A stretch of DNA of 10,897 nucleotides from Actinomycetota bacterium (GCA_003456155.1 DMPC01000146.1:903-11799); one strand, 5' to 3'. Shown: positions 1-7,296, counted from the stretch's first letter. Notes: generated from the sequence alone by a model not told the origin. Translations and numbers: made by a program.

Positions 1-51
1 GGCGGATGGAATTTGCGGAAACCCGCCCCAGCGCTCACGGAAGCCACCTAA

Positions 52-67
52 CGTGATCCCCATCACA
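52..67. promoter_or_regulatory. Candidate CRP/GlxR-type operator upstream of coxS
   Basis: The stretch contains GTGA, six bases, then TCAC, followed by A. This fits the CRP-family consensus TGTGA-N6-TCACA at nine of ten specified bases; only the first T is C. The centre is about 50 bases before the coxS start, in the only noncoding stretch ahead of the operon. A TAnnnT hexamer (TAACGT, 49-54) overlaps its left edge and could be a -10 box, in which case binding would block rather than activate. Actinobacterial CRP homologues control carbon- and energy-limitation genes, which would suit a hydroxylase operon. The palindrome is seen directly; its function and the identity of the binding protein are inferred. 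Nothing else recognisable lies in bases 1-51. Confidence 0.45.
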
Positions 68-109
68 GACCCCACCACGGGTCGGTCACGTATGCGAAAA
101 GGGGACCGG

Positions 110-583
110 ATGCATCACATCTCCGTCACTGTCGACGGCACCCGATACGAAGCCGATGTCGAACCGCGGACGCTGCTCGTCCACTGGCTCCGGGAGGGGC
201 TGGGAAAGGTCGGCACCGTCGTCGGGTGCGACACCTCCAACTGCGGCGCCTGCACCGTTCTTCTCGACGGAAGCAGCGTGAAGTCCTGCAGCGTCCTGGC
301 CGTCCAGGCGGATGGCTCCGAGATCACGACCATCCAGGGACTCTCAGCCGGCGATGACTGGCATCCGGTTCAGGCAGCCTTCAAGGAGTGCCACGGCCTT
401 CAGTGCGGCTACTGCACACCGGGGATGGTCATGTCGGCCGTCGACCTGCTGGCGGAGAACCCGAACCCCACCGAGGACGAGATCCGCGACGGCCTGCACG
501 GCAACCTGTGCCGCTGCACCGGCTACCACAACATCGTCAAGTCCGTTCAGTACGCCGCTGACCTCATGGGAGGCACCAAGTGA
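110..583 (+). CDS. coxS: CO dehydrogenase-family small subunit, [2Fe-2S] protein (CoxS-like)
   Basis: This 157-residue protein is the iron-sulfur subunit of a molybdenum hydroxylase. It passes electrons between the molybdopterin centre of the large subunit and the FAD of the medium subunit in the cytoplasm. The N-terminal plant-ferredoxin-type cluster is ligated by C40, C45, C48 and C60 (CDTSNCGAC, then a later Cys). The C-terminal all-helical cluster domain has C99-x2-C102 (QCGYCTPGM) and C134-x-C136 (NLCRCTGY), the usual xanthine-oxidase-family pattern, and the length is typical. The frame stays open to the left edge, with candidate starts at 53 (GTG) and 92 (ATG). ATG at 110 is preferred because an AAGGGGA ribosome site lies just upstream and MHHISVTVDG is where family homology begins. 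Its stop overlaps the coxL start by 4 bases, and coxL's GGGAGG ribosome site lies inside this gene's last codons. Confidence 0.93.
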   Translation: MHHISVTVDGTRYEADVEPRTLLVHWLREGLGKVGTVVGCDTSNCGACTVLLDGSSVKSCSVLAVQADGSEITTIQGLSAGDDWHPVQAAFKECHGLQCGYCTPGMVMSAVDLLAENPNPTEDEIRDGLHGNLCRCTGYHNIVKSVQYAADLMGGTK

Positions 584-2955
584 CCGAGATGTTGGAGAGC
601 ACCAAGGCCATCGGCCGCCCGCTGCGCCGCAAGGAGGATGCCAAGCTCCTCCACGGGCGCACGAACTGGACCGACAACATCCAGCTGCCCGGGACGCTCC
701 ACATGGCCCTGGTGCGCAGCCCCATGGCCCACGCCCGGATCACGAAAGTCGACCTGTCAGGGGCGCTCGCACGTCCCAATGTCGTGGCCGCCTACGACGC
801 GGCGAGCCTGGGTGACCTGAATTCTGGGGTCCCGTGCGTCTGGCCGGTGACCGACGACACCGTGATGCCCCCGTTCCCCGCGCTGACCGGCGACAAGGTG
901 CGCCAGGTGGGTGACGTCGTGGCACTTGTCCTCGCGACCGACGCGGCATCGGCCGAGGACGCCATCTCGTTCGTGGACGTCGAGTACGAGCCCCTGCCCG
1001 CAGTCGTCAACATGGTTGATGCCATCTCGCCCGGCAGCGAGCTGGTTCACGACATGGCGGCCAACAACACGAGCTACGTGTACAACCTCGGCGGCGGCTA
1101 CGCCGATGAGGTCGCCAAGCACCCCGACGCCGTGATCGTCAAGCGCCGATTCGTCAACCAGCGACTCATCCCTGCCTTCATGGAGCCGCGCGCCGTGATC
1201 GCAGCCCCGATGGGCATGAGCGACGAGATCACGATCTGGACATCGACCCAGATTCCCCACGTGCTCCGCGTCCTGCTCACCCTCGTGACCGGGATTCCTG
1301 AGCAGAACCTCCGTGTTGTCGCACCCGACGTCGGCGGCGGCTTCGGCGGCAAGCTCCAGTGCTACCGCGAGGAGATCCTCGTCATCCAGCTGGCCAAGAA
1401 GCTCGGGCGACCGGTCAAGTGGACCGAGACCCGCAGCGAGGACATGGTGGCGACCCACCATGGTCGCGACCAGATCCAGGACATCGAGCTCGCGTGCACG
1501 CCCGACGGCAAGATGATCGGCCTGAAGGTCGACCTGCTGGCGAACATGGGCGCCTATCTGCAGATCATCACCCCGGGCATTCCCCTGCTCGGCATGTTCA
1601 TGTACCCCGCGATCTACAAGATGGGCGCCTACCAGTTCCAGTGCACGGGCGTGTTCACGAACACGACACCGACGGACGCCTACCGCGGAGCCGGTCGACC
1701 TGAGGCGACCTTCGCTATCGAGCGCATCGTGGACGAGATGGCCGCGGAACTGGGCATGGAGCCGATGGAGTTCCGGACGAAGAACTGGATCCAGCACCAC
1801 GAGTTCCCGTACACGACGGTTGCTGGGCTGACCTACGACACCGGCAACTACGAGGCCGCCACCGCCAAGGCGATGGACATGTTCGGCTACAAGGCACTGC
1901 GCGCAGAGCAGGAGGCCCGACGCGCCTCGGGTGATCCCATCCAACTGGGCATCGGCATCTCGACCTTCACCGAGATGTGCGGCCTGGCTCCCTCACGGAC
2001 CCTCGGAGCCCTCAAGTACGCAGCAGGGGGCTGGGAGCACTGCACGATCCGCCTTCTGCCCACCGGCAAGGTCGAGCTGGTCACGGGGACGTCCCCGCAC
2101 GGCCAGGGTCACGAGACGGCCTGGAGCCAGATCGCCGGGGACATCCTCGGTATCCCCGTCGAGGACATCGATGTCATCCACAGCGATACCGGGCGCTCCC
2201 CCTACGGCATGGACACCTACGGTTCACGCTCGCTCGCCGTCGGTGGACAGGCCATCAAGAAGGCGGCCGACCGGGTCATCGAGAACGCCCGACCCATCGC
2301 GGCGCATCAACTCGAGTGCGCCGCTGATGATCTCGAGTTCGCCAACGGCGCCTTCACGGTGAAGGGCGACCCGGAGAAGACCGTCACCCTAGGTGCCCTG
2401 GCCTGGGCCGCCTTCTCGGCGCACAACCTGCCCGATGGTGTCGAGCCGATGATCTCCGGTGAGGCGACGGTCGATCCGGAGGACTTCTCCTACCCGCACG
2501 GAACTCACCTCGCGGCCATGGAGGTCGACACCGAGACCGGCAAGGTCCGGCTGCGCAAGTACGTCTGCGTGGATGACGTCGGCAACCAGATCAACCCCAT
2601 GATCGTCGAGGGGCAGGTGCACGGCGGCCTGGCCCAGGGCATTGGACAGGCGCTCTACGAGGGAGCCGAGTACGACTCGGACGGCAACCTGCTCACCGCG
2701 AGCCTCGCCGACTACCTCATCCCGAGCGCGGCCGATCTTCCGAGCTTCGAGACCGGAACAACCGTGACGCCTTCCACAACGCACTCGCTGGGGACCAAAG
2801 GCGTGGGCGAGGCCGGTGCCATCGCTTCGACCCCCGCCATCATCAACGGCATCGTCGATGCCCTCCGTCCGATGGGGGTCACCGACGTACTGATGCCGGC
2901 GAGCCCGCAGAACGTGTGGAGAGCCATCCAGGCGGCGAAGGGAGCCCAGGCATGA
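580..2955 (+). CDS. coxL: CO dehydrogenase-family large subunit, molybdopterin-binding, form II type (CoxL-like)
   Basis: This 791-residue catalytic subunit binds the molybdenum-molybdopterin cytosine dinucleotide cofactor, within the usual length range for the family. The N-terminal aldehyde-oxidase a/b hammerhead domain covers roughly residues 15-135, and the molybdopterin-binding domains follow. GGGFGGK (252-258) is a cofactor-binding loop. AYRGAGR (367-373) is the active-site loop that distinguishes form II proteins from true form I CO dehydrogenases, which have AYxCSFR. GTSPHGQGHE (about residue 500) and GVGEAG, with the probable catalytic base E744, complete the family signatures. The start is GTG in a GTGA overlap with the coxS stop, with GGGAGG six bases upstream. 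The S-L-M gene order is also the form II order. Membership of the molybdenum hydroxylase family is certain. Oxidation of CO is not established for this type, and another aldehyde, purine or N-heterocycle substrate is possible. Confidence 0.93.
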   Translation: MTEMLESTKAIGRPLRRKEDAKLLHGRTNWTDNIQLPGTLHMALVRSPMAHARITKVDLSGALARPNVVAAYDAASLGDLNSGVPCVWPVTDDTVMPPFPALTGDKVRQVGDVVALVLATDAASAEDAISFVDVEYEPLPAVVNMVDAISPGSELVHDMAANNTSYVYNLGGGYADEVAKHPDAVIVKRRFVNQRLIPAFMEPRAVIAAPMGMSDEITIWTSTQIPHVLRVLLTLVTGIPEQNLRVVAPDVGGGFGGKLQCYREEILVIQLAKKLGRPVKWTETRSEDMVATHHGRDQIQDIELACTPDGKMIGLKVDLLANMGAYLQIITPGIPLLGMFMYPAIYKMGAYQFQCTGVFTNTTPTDAYRGAGRPEATFAIERIVDEMAAELGMEPMEFRTKNWIQHHEFPYTTVAGLTYDTGNYEAATAKAMDMFGYKALRAEQEARRASGDPIQLGIGISTFTEMCGLAPSRTLGALKYAAGGWEHCTIRLLPTGKVELVTGTSPHGQGHETAWSQIAGDILGIPVEDIDVIHSDTGRSPYGMDTYGSRSLAVGGQAIKKAADRVIENARPIAAHQLECAADDLEFANGAFTVKGDPEKTVTLGALAWAAFSAHNLPDGVEPMISGEATVDPEDFSYPHGTHLAAMEVDTETGKVRLRKYVCVDDVGNQINPMIVEGQVHGGLAQGIGQALYEGAEYDSDGNLLTASLADYLIPSAADLPSFETGTTVTPSTTHSLGTKGVGEAGAIASTPAIINGIVDALRPMGVTDVLMPASPQNVWRAIQAAKGAQA

Positions 2956-3803
2956 TCCCCGGGAAGTTCGACTACGTGCGACCGAGCACCGTGGACGAGG
3001 CCGTGGCGGCGCTGGTAGCCGGCGGCGATGACGCCAAGGTGCTCGGCGGCGGGCAATCGCTCATGCCGGTGCTGAGGCTGCGCATGGGTGAGCCGTCCGT
3101 GATCGTCGACACCACCCGGATCGACGAGATGAAGGGCATCACCGACGCCGGCGATGCCGTCGTCATCGGCGCGGGTGTCACGCATGACGATGTCGCCAAG
3201 AATGCCCTCGTGCGCGAGCACCTCGCCCTGCTGGCGATGACAACGGAACACGTGGCCGATCGGCAGATCCGACATCGCGGGACCATGGGCGGGGCGATGG
3301 CGCATGCCGATCCGGCCGGGGATCAGCCCCCGGTCGCCCTGGCCATGGGTGCGTCCTTCACGATCGCCGGTCCGAGCGGCCGACGGACGGTGTCAGCCGC
3401 CGACTTCTTCGTCGACTACTTCACCACCGCGGTGGGGCCTGATGAGGTGCTCGTCAACGTCACCTTCCCCAAGCACACCGGGTGGGGGGCGCACTACGAG
3501 AAGTTCAACCGCACGGCTCAGGCATGGGCCATCGTCGGCGTCGCCGCCACGGTCCGCATGGACGGGGGCTCCATCGCCGAGGCGAGGATCGGCCTCACCA
3601 ACATGGGTCCGGGGCCCGTTCGTGCCAGCGGGGTGGAAGCTGCCCTCGTCGGGGCCTCGACCCTCGAGGCCATCGCCGCTGCGGCCGAGCATGCAGCCGA
3701 GGGCACCAGCCCGAACAGCGATATCCACGCCGAGGCTGAGTACCGGGAGCATCTCGCCCGAGTCCTCACCCGGCGGGCCGTCGCCCAGGCCGCCGGGCTC
3801 TGA
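2952..3803 (+). CDS. coxM: CO dehydrogenase-family medium subunit, FAD-binding (CoxM-like)
   Basis: This 283-residue flavoprotein subunit completes the (SLM)2-type molybdenum hydroxylase. It accepts electrons from the [2Fe-2S] subunit and delivers them to a quinone or another acceptor. The two FAD pyrophosphate-binding motifs of the family are present: LGGGQSL (31-37; AGGHS in the classical enzyme) and TMGGAMAHADPAGD (111-124; TIGG type). The C-terminal CO_deh_flav_C-like domain begins around residue 175. The ATG start forms an ATGA overlap with the coxL stop, behind an AAGGGAG ribosome site in the coxL tail. A longer frame from 2916 only extends backwards into coxL. It is the last gene before the hairpin at 3814-3855, so the operon has just three structural genes here. 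Confidence 0.92.
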   Translation: MIPGKFDYVRPSTVDEAVAALVAGGDDAKVLGGGQSLMPVLRLRMGEPSVIVDTTRIDEMKGITDAGDAVVIGAGVTHDDVAKNALVREHLALLAMTTEHVADRQIRHRGTMGGAMAHADPAGDQPPVALAMGASFTIAGPSGRRTVSAADFFVDYFTTAVGPDEVLVNVTFPKHTGWGAHYEKFNRTAQAWAIVGVAATVRMDGGSIAEARIGLTNMGPGPVRASGVEAALVGASTLEAIAAAAEHAAEGTSPNSDIHAEAEYREHLARVLTRRAVAQAAGL

Positions 3804-3813
3804 CCACGATCGT

Positions 3814-3855
3814 CGAGCCGGCTTCGCGAAACGGGGGTTTCGCGAAGCCGGCTCG
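3814..3855 (+). terminator. Perfect 19-bp hairpin, probable intrinsic terminator of the cox operon
   Basis: The left arm 3814-3832 and right arm 3837-3855 are perfectly complementary over 19 bp, with a GGGG loop (3833-3836). The hairpin begins ten bases after the coxM stop. Only a short, interrupted T run follows (TCACTTT), which is common for actinobacterial terminators. Each arm is itself made of two overlapping palindromes, AGCCGGCT and TTCGCGAA. The arm could therefore also act as a protein site or belong to a dispersed intergenic repeat. Its right arm lies where the -35 region of the next gene would be. Confidence 0.8.
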
Positions 3856-3867
3856 TCACTTTCAGGC

Positions 3868-3873
3868 TAGTCT
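3868..3873 (+). promoter_or_regulatory. Putative -10 element (TAGTCT) of a leaderless promoter
   Basis: TAGTCT fits the actinobacterial -10 pattern TAnnnT and is followed by exactly six bases (CCCCAC) and then ATG. Transcription would therefore start at or next to the A of the start codon, the usual geometry of leaderless mRNAs. No ribosome-binding sequence precedes the ATG, which agrees with this. No good -35 hexamer is visible 16-18 bases upstream, where the terminator's right arm lies. Confidence 0.5.
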
Positions 3874-3879
3874 CCCCAC

Positions 3880-4071
3880 ATGGCTCTCTACACCTGCGCT
3901 AAGTGCGGCATGTCCGTCAACACCACCTGCGGTGCCTGCGACGTGGCACTGGTCGATGCGACACTGACCAAGGACGATGGCACCCTCGTCGAGATCTCCG
4001 AGTGCCCGAACGGGCACGGCAAGATCAAGTCGCCGCTGTGCTGCGGCGCGGACATGACCTGCTCCGTCTGA
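3880..4071 (+). CDS. Small Cys-rich protein with desulforedoxin-like metal-site pattern
   Basis: This 63-residue protein has eight cysteines (C6, C9, C17, C20, C42, C54, C55, C61) and one histidine (H46). Its N-terminus YTCAKCG and C-terminal PLCCGADM match, in order, the YKCxxCG...VCCGxDM layout of desulforedoxin and of the desulfoferrodoxin N-terminal domain, where the four Cys bind one iron. Between them is an insert of about 25 residues with a second CxxC (CGAC, 17-20) and CPNGH (42-46), which could hold a second metal such as zinc. There is no signal peptide or membrane segment. It is probably transcribed alone from a leaderless promoter and is convergent with choD. That it is a real gene is supported by its promoter geometry and conserved-looking Cys spacing. 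The metal and role (redox shuttle, zinc ribbon or other) are unknown; I do not recognise a named family. Confidence 0.72.
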   Translation: MALYTCAKCGMSVNTTCGACDVALVDATLTKDDGTLVEISECPNGHGKIKSPLCCGADMTCSV

Positions 4072-4080
4072 TCACCTCTC

Positions 4081-4096
4081 CGGGCGGTCACGCCCG
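4081..4096. terminator. Small GC hairpin between convergent genes
   Basis: CGGGCG, loop GTCA, CGCCCG forms a perfect 6-bp all-GC stem. It sits in the 31-base gap between the stop of the small Cys-rich gene and the choD stop. It has no T run on either side. Its placement suggests a shared, possibly weak bidirectional terminator. Confidence 0.4.
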
Positions 4097-4102
4097 AGTG
4101 GA

Positions 4103-5779
4103 TCACCCGGGCAGGCGCAACTCCCCCGGTGCGCCCGCGGGCACCGCGGGTTGTCGCGGTGCCACAGGTGTCACATGACGGTAGGCCGCACCCGGGCTGG
4201 GTCGTGAGTCCCGCTCCCCGAGGTTCGGCCACATCGCCATCGCCCGTTCGGCCTGGGCCGTGATCGTGAGCGAGGGATTCACTCCGAGGTTCGCCGTGAT
4301 CGCCGAGCCGTCAACGATGTGCAGCCCGGGATACCCGTAGACCCGGTGGTAGGGATCCACCACGCCGTGCTCCTCGTCCGCACCGATCACGCATCCCCCG
4401 ACGAAGTGGGCCGTCACGGCCGCGTCCGCGTTCTCGAAGATGCTGCCTGCCGCCACCCCGTCGATCCGGGCCGCCACCCGCCGGACCACCTCGTGGCCGA
4501 TGGGCAGATACGTGGGGCTGGGCGCCGACTCATCCTGCTGGGTGGTGAGATGCCAACGGCCGAGCCTGGAGCGCGTGCCCGTGACCGTCAGTGAGTTGTC
4601 GAGCGTCTGCATGACGAGGGCGATGACCGAGCGCTCGCTCCATCGCCGCACGTTCAGCAGCCGAGCGAGCTCCCCCGGACGGCGCGTCACCTCAGCGGCG
4701 AGGACTCGCCAGCGCGGTCGCCCCGCCTGCGGTGCGGTGAGGAGCGACTGCATCAGTCCCATGGAGTTCGAACCCTTGCCGTAGCGACAGGGCTCAACGT
4801 GCGTGACCTCATCCGGGTGGAAACTCGAGGTGATGGCCACCCCACGCGAGAAGTCCTGGTCGACGGTGTCCGCAACAGCCCCAAGGATCGCCTCGGAGTT
4901 CGTGCGCGTCTTGCGCCCCAGCATCCCGGAAAGGCGCGGGAGCATGCCCTTGGCCTTCATCCGATGCAGAAGCCGCTGGGTGCCGTACGTGCCTGCGGCG
5001 AGCACCACCTGCTCCGCGGTGAAGGTCCTGCGGCGACGCGTGCCTGTGCGCACCGTCTCGATGAGGAACCCGCCGCGGGTGCGCTCGAGAAGTGCGGTGA
5101 CCGTGGTCATCGGATAGACCCGGGCACCTGCCGCCTCGGCGAGGTGCAGGTAGTTCTTTACCAAGGTGTTCTTGGAGTTGTGCCGGCACCCGGTCATGCA
5201 CTCGCCGCACTCGGTGCACCCGGAACGCACCGGCCCGGCACCGCCGAAGAACGGGTCCGGACTCGTGATACCTGGACCGTCGCCGAAGAAGACCCCCACC
5301 GGTGTGAGTCGGAAGGTGTGACCCACCCCCATCTCCTCAGCGACCGCGGCCATGACCTCGTCGCTCGGGGTCATCGTCGGGTTGTCGATCACGCCGAGCA
5401 TGCGCGAGGCCTGGTCGTAGTAGGGGGCCAGCTCCTCCTGCCAGTCGGTGATCCCACTCCACTGCGGATCCGCGAAGAACGGCTCCCCGGGGGTGTACAG
5501 AGTGTTGGCGTAGTTGAGCGATCCGCCACCCACGCCGGCCCCGGCGAGGACGAGGACATCCTTCAGCAGGTGGATGCGCTGGATGCCCGTACAGCCGATC
5601 TGCGGGGCCCACAGGAAGTCACGCAGTCTCCACGATGTCTTGGGCAGTTCATGATCCTCGAACCGTCGGCCCGCCTCGAGGACACCGACGCGGTACCCCT
5701 TCTCCGCGAGCCGCAGCGCAGCGACAGAGCCACCGAAGCCAGATCCGATGACGAGCACGTCGAAGTCGAGGTTGCTCAC
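4103..5779 (-). CDS. choD: GMC-family FAD oxidoreductase, cholesterol oxidase-like (ChoD type)
   Basis: This 558-residue flavin oxidoreductase is of the glucose-methanol-choline type and closely resembles, from memory, mycobacterial ChoD. The N-terminal Rossmann FAD motif is VIGSGFGGS (10-18). AGAGVGGGSLNYAN (79-92) is the second flavin-contact segment. TAHFVGG (456-462) and NLGVNPSLT (497-505) supply the usual His and Asn of the active site. An unusual CTECGECMTGC segment (188-198) gives a ferredoxin-like Cys spacing. The frame is open upstream to 5875, but homology starts at GTG 5779 (VSNLDFDV). AAGGAG at 5793-5798 lies 13 bases before it, and a TTG at 5788 would sit only 4 bases from that site, so the start is uncertain by three codons. 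It is the last gene of the guaB operon, 38 bases after gabD2. The 'cholesterol oxidase' name is by similarity; the natural substrate is unknown. Confidence 0.85.
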   Translation of the reverse strand: MSNLDFDVLVIGSGFGGSVAALRLAEKGYRVGVLEAGRRFEDHELPKTSWRLRDFLWAPQIGCTGIQRIHLLKDVLVLAGAGVGGGSLNYANTLYTPGEPFFADPQWSGITDWQEELAPYYDQASRMLGVIDNPTMTPSDEVMAAVAEEMGVGHTFRLTPVGVFFGDGPGITSPDPFFGGAGPVRSGCTECGECMTGCRHNSKNTLVKNYLHLAEAAGARVYPMTTVTALLERTRGGFLIETVRTGTRRRRTFTAEQVVLAAGTYGTQRLLHRMKAKGMLPRLSGMLGRKTRTNSEAILGAVADTVDQDFSRGVAITSSFHPDEVTHVEPCRYGKGSNSMGLMQSLLTAPQAGRPRWRVLAAEVTRRPGELARLLNVRRWSERSVIALVMQTLDNSLTVTGTRSRLGRWHLTTQQDESAPSPTYLPIGHEVVRRVAARIDGVAAGSIFENADAAVTAHFVGGCVIGADEEHGVVDPYHRVYGYPGLHIVDGSAITANLGVNPSLTITAQAERAMAMWPNLGERDSRPSPGAAYRHVTPVAPRQPAVPAGAPGELRLPG

Positions 5780-5817
5780 GAGGCGCAAACTACTCCTTCG
5801 ACCTCGATCGCACAGCG

Positions 5818-7296
5818 CTACTTGAGGCCGATCCGCTTCATCGTGGTCACCGCCGCCAGGAGAGTCGACGCCCACCGCTCGTCCGACCAGCCCGCCGGGG
5901 CCCCCAGCCCGAGCACCCGCTGGGTCGCCACCGTCTGCGCCTGCGTGTACTTCAGCAGCCCCTCGTCACCATGCCGCCGTCCGAGACCGGACTGGCCCAT
6001 GCCCCCCATCGGGGCCCGGATGCTGCCCCACGCGGCCGCATAGCCCTCATTGACGTTGACGGTTCCGGCGCGCAGTCGCCGGGCCACGGCCTGGGCCGCG
6101 CGACGGTCCCGCCCGATGACGGCCGCATTCAGGCCGTACTCCGTGTCGTTGGCGAGACGTACGGCTTCATCATCGGAGTGCACCGGGTGCACAGCGACGA
6201 CCGGGCCGAACGTCTCCTCGTCGCACACCTCCATGCCCTCGGTCACGTTCGCGAGGATGGTCGGCTCGAAGAACCACGGGCCGATGTCGGGTCGTGCGTG
6301 CCCCCCGGCCAGGACCTTGGCTCCGCGGCTCACCGCATCGTCCACGTGCCTTCTCGCTCTCGCCACCTGGTCCTCGGAGATCAGCGAGCCCATGTCGCTG
6401 CCCCAGCCGATCTGAGTACCGAGCCGAAGCGCCCGCGTCCTGCGCACGAAGGCTGCGAGGAAGGCGTCGTGGACATCGACGTTGACGTAGATGCGCTCCA
6501 TCGAGATGCACAGCTGGCCCGCGTTGGAGAAACATGCTCGGACCGCGATCTCCGCGGCCCGCTCGGGATCGGCGTCAGCACGGATGATCATCGCGTTCTT
6601 GCCGCCGAGTTCCATGGAGCAGGGGATGAGTCGCTCACCGCATTGGGCAGCGACGATGCGTCCGACGCGGGTCGACCCGGTGAACATCACGTAGTCGACC
6701 TCGTCGATGAGCCACGGACCGACGACGTCGCCCGCTCCCAGCACGACCTGCAGGACATCTCGGGGAAGGCCCGCCTCGGCCATGACGTCGCGCACCCACA
6801 GGGCTGTGAGGCTCGTCCGGTCGTCAGGCTTCACGACGACGGTGTTGCCGGCCAGCAATGCAGGGATCGCATCGCTCGCCGTGAGAGTCAGCGGGTAGTT
6901 CCAGGGCGCAACAACCCCGACGACGCCCCAGGGAATCCGGCGGATCTCCGCCGAGACAGCCAGCGGGATCACCCCCCGCACTCGCCGCGAGGAGAGCAGG
7001 CGCGAGGCATCGCGCGAATAGTGGCGCGCCGTGACGAGGACGTCGAGGACCTCCTCCATCGCATCCCGTCGCGACTTGCCCGCCTCCCGCTGAAGCAGGT
7101 CGAGGATCTCCTGCCGCCGCTGAACGAGGAGGTCGTGGAAGCTCAGGATGATGGCGGCTCGATCCCTGAGCGACATGGCCGCCCACGCGGGCTGCACCGC
7201 ACGGGAGCGCGCGACCGAGGCCTGCACCTCCTCGCGGCTGGAATCCGCGAGCGTGTCGATGACCTCGCCCGAGAAGGGCGACCGGACGGTGATCAC
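5818..7296 (-). CDS. gabD2: Aldehyde dehydrogenase, succinate-semialdehyde dehydrogenase type (GabD2-like)
   Basis: This 492-residue NAD(P)-dependent aldehyde dehydrogenase is of full length for the superfamily. The visible catalytic residues are N132 (PWNYP), K156 (VVVKPD), E229 (MELGGKN), the nucleophile C263 (SNAGQLCIS) and E361 (ETFGPVV). The segment around C263 (ACFSNAGQLCIS followed by ERIYV) and the C-terminal WGS, APMGGMG and GLGRRHG motifs match actinobacterial GabD2, which oxidises succinate semialdehyde to succinate in the cytoplasm. The GTG start overlaps the guaB3 stop by 4 bases (GTGA), implying translational coupling. No strong ribosome site is seen close to it. Its place between guaB3 and choD points to co-transcription with both, though a metabolic reason is not obvious. 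It could act on aldehydes made by the neighbouring GMC oxidase; that is inference. Family assignment is sure, substrate moderately so. Confidence 0.85.
   Translation of the reverse strand: MITVRSPFSGEVIDTLADSSREEVQASVARSRAVQPAWAAMSLRDRAAIILSFHDLLVQRRQEILDLLQREAGKSRRDAMEEVLDVLVTARHYSRDASRLLSSRRVRGVIPLAVSAEIRRIPWGVVGVVAPWNYPLTLTASDAIPALLAGNTVVVKPDDRTSLTALWVRDVMAEAGLPRDVLQVVLGAGDVVGPWLIDEVDYVMFTGSTRVGRIVAAQCGERLIPCSMELGGKNAMIIRADADPERAAEIAVRACFSNAGQLCISMERIYVNVDVHDAFLAAFVRRTRALRLGTQIGWGSDMGSLISEDQVARARRHVDDAVSRGAKVLAGGHARPDIGPWFFEPTILANVTEGMEVCDEETFGPVVAVHPVHSDDEAVRLANDTEYGLNAAVIGRDRRAAQAVARRLRAGTVNVNEGYAAAWGSIRAPMGGMGQSGLGRRHGDEGLLKYTQAQTVATQRVLGLGAPAGWSDERWASTLLAAVTTMKRIGLK

Noticed and set aside
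1..51. Possible C-terminus of an upstream gene ending in TAA at 49-51
   Set aside because: Only 16 codons are visible, with no recognisable motif, so it cannot be told apart from chance.
53..109. N-terminal extension of coxS from a GTG at 53 or an ATG at 92
   Set aside because: The extra residues do not resemble CoxS proteins. The ATG at 110 has a good AAGGGGA site and starts at the conserved beta strand. The GTG at 53 also lies in the CRP-like palindrome.
1678..1698. Calling the cox genes a classical (form I) CO dehydrogenase
   Set aside because: The active-site loop is AYRGAGR, not AYxCSFR, and the gene order is S-L-M rather than M-S-L.
757..1944. 395-codon open frame on the - strand inside coxL
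   Set aside because: It is fully antisense to a gene with clear family motifs. Its composition (runs of V, G, R, H, D) is that of a high-GC shadow frame, and no family motif is visible.
4140..4163. 9-bp perfect hairpin (GGCACCGCG, 6-base loop, CGCGGTGCC)
   Set aside because: It lies inside the choD coding end, before its stop, in an Ala/Pro/Gly/Arg-rich tail where GC-rich repeats arise easily. No T run follows, so it was not called a terminator.
5780..5875. 32-residue N-terminal extension of choD
   Set aside because: It would overlap the gabD2 coding end, lacks family similarity, and places the Rossmann FAD motif unusually far from the N-terminus.
4799..6043. 414-codon open frame on the + strand across choD and the end of gabD2
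   Set aside because: It is antisense to two genes with intact catalytic motifs. It is a shadow frame caused by GC-rich third positions.
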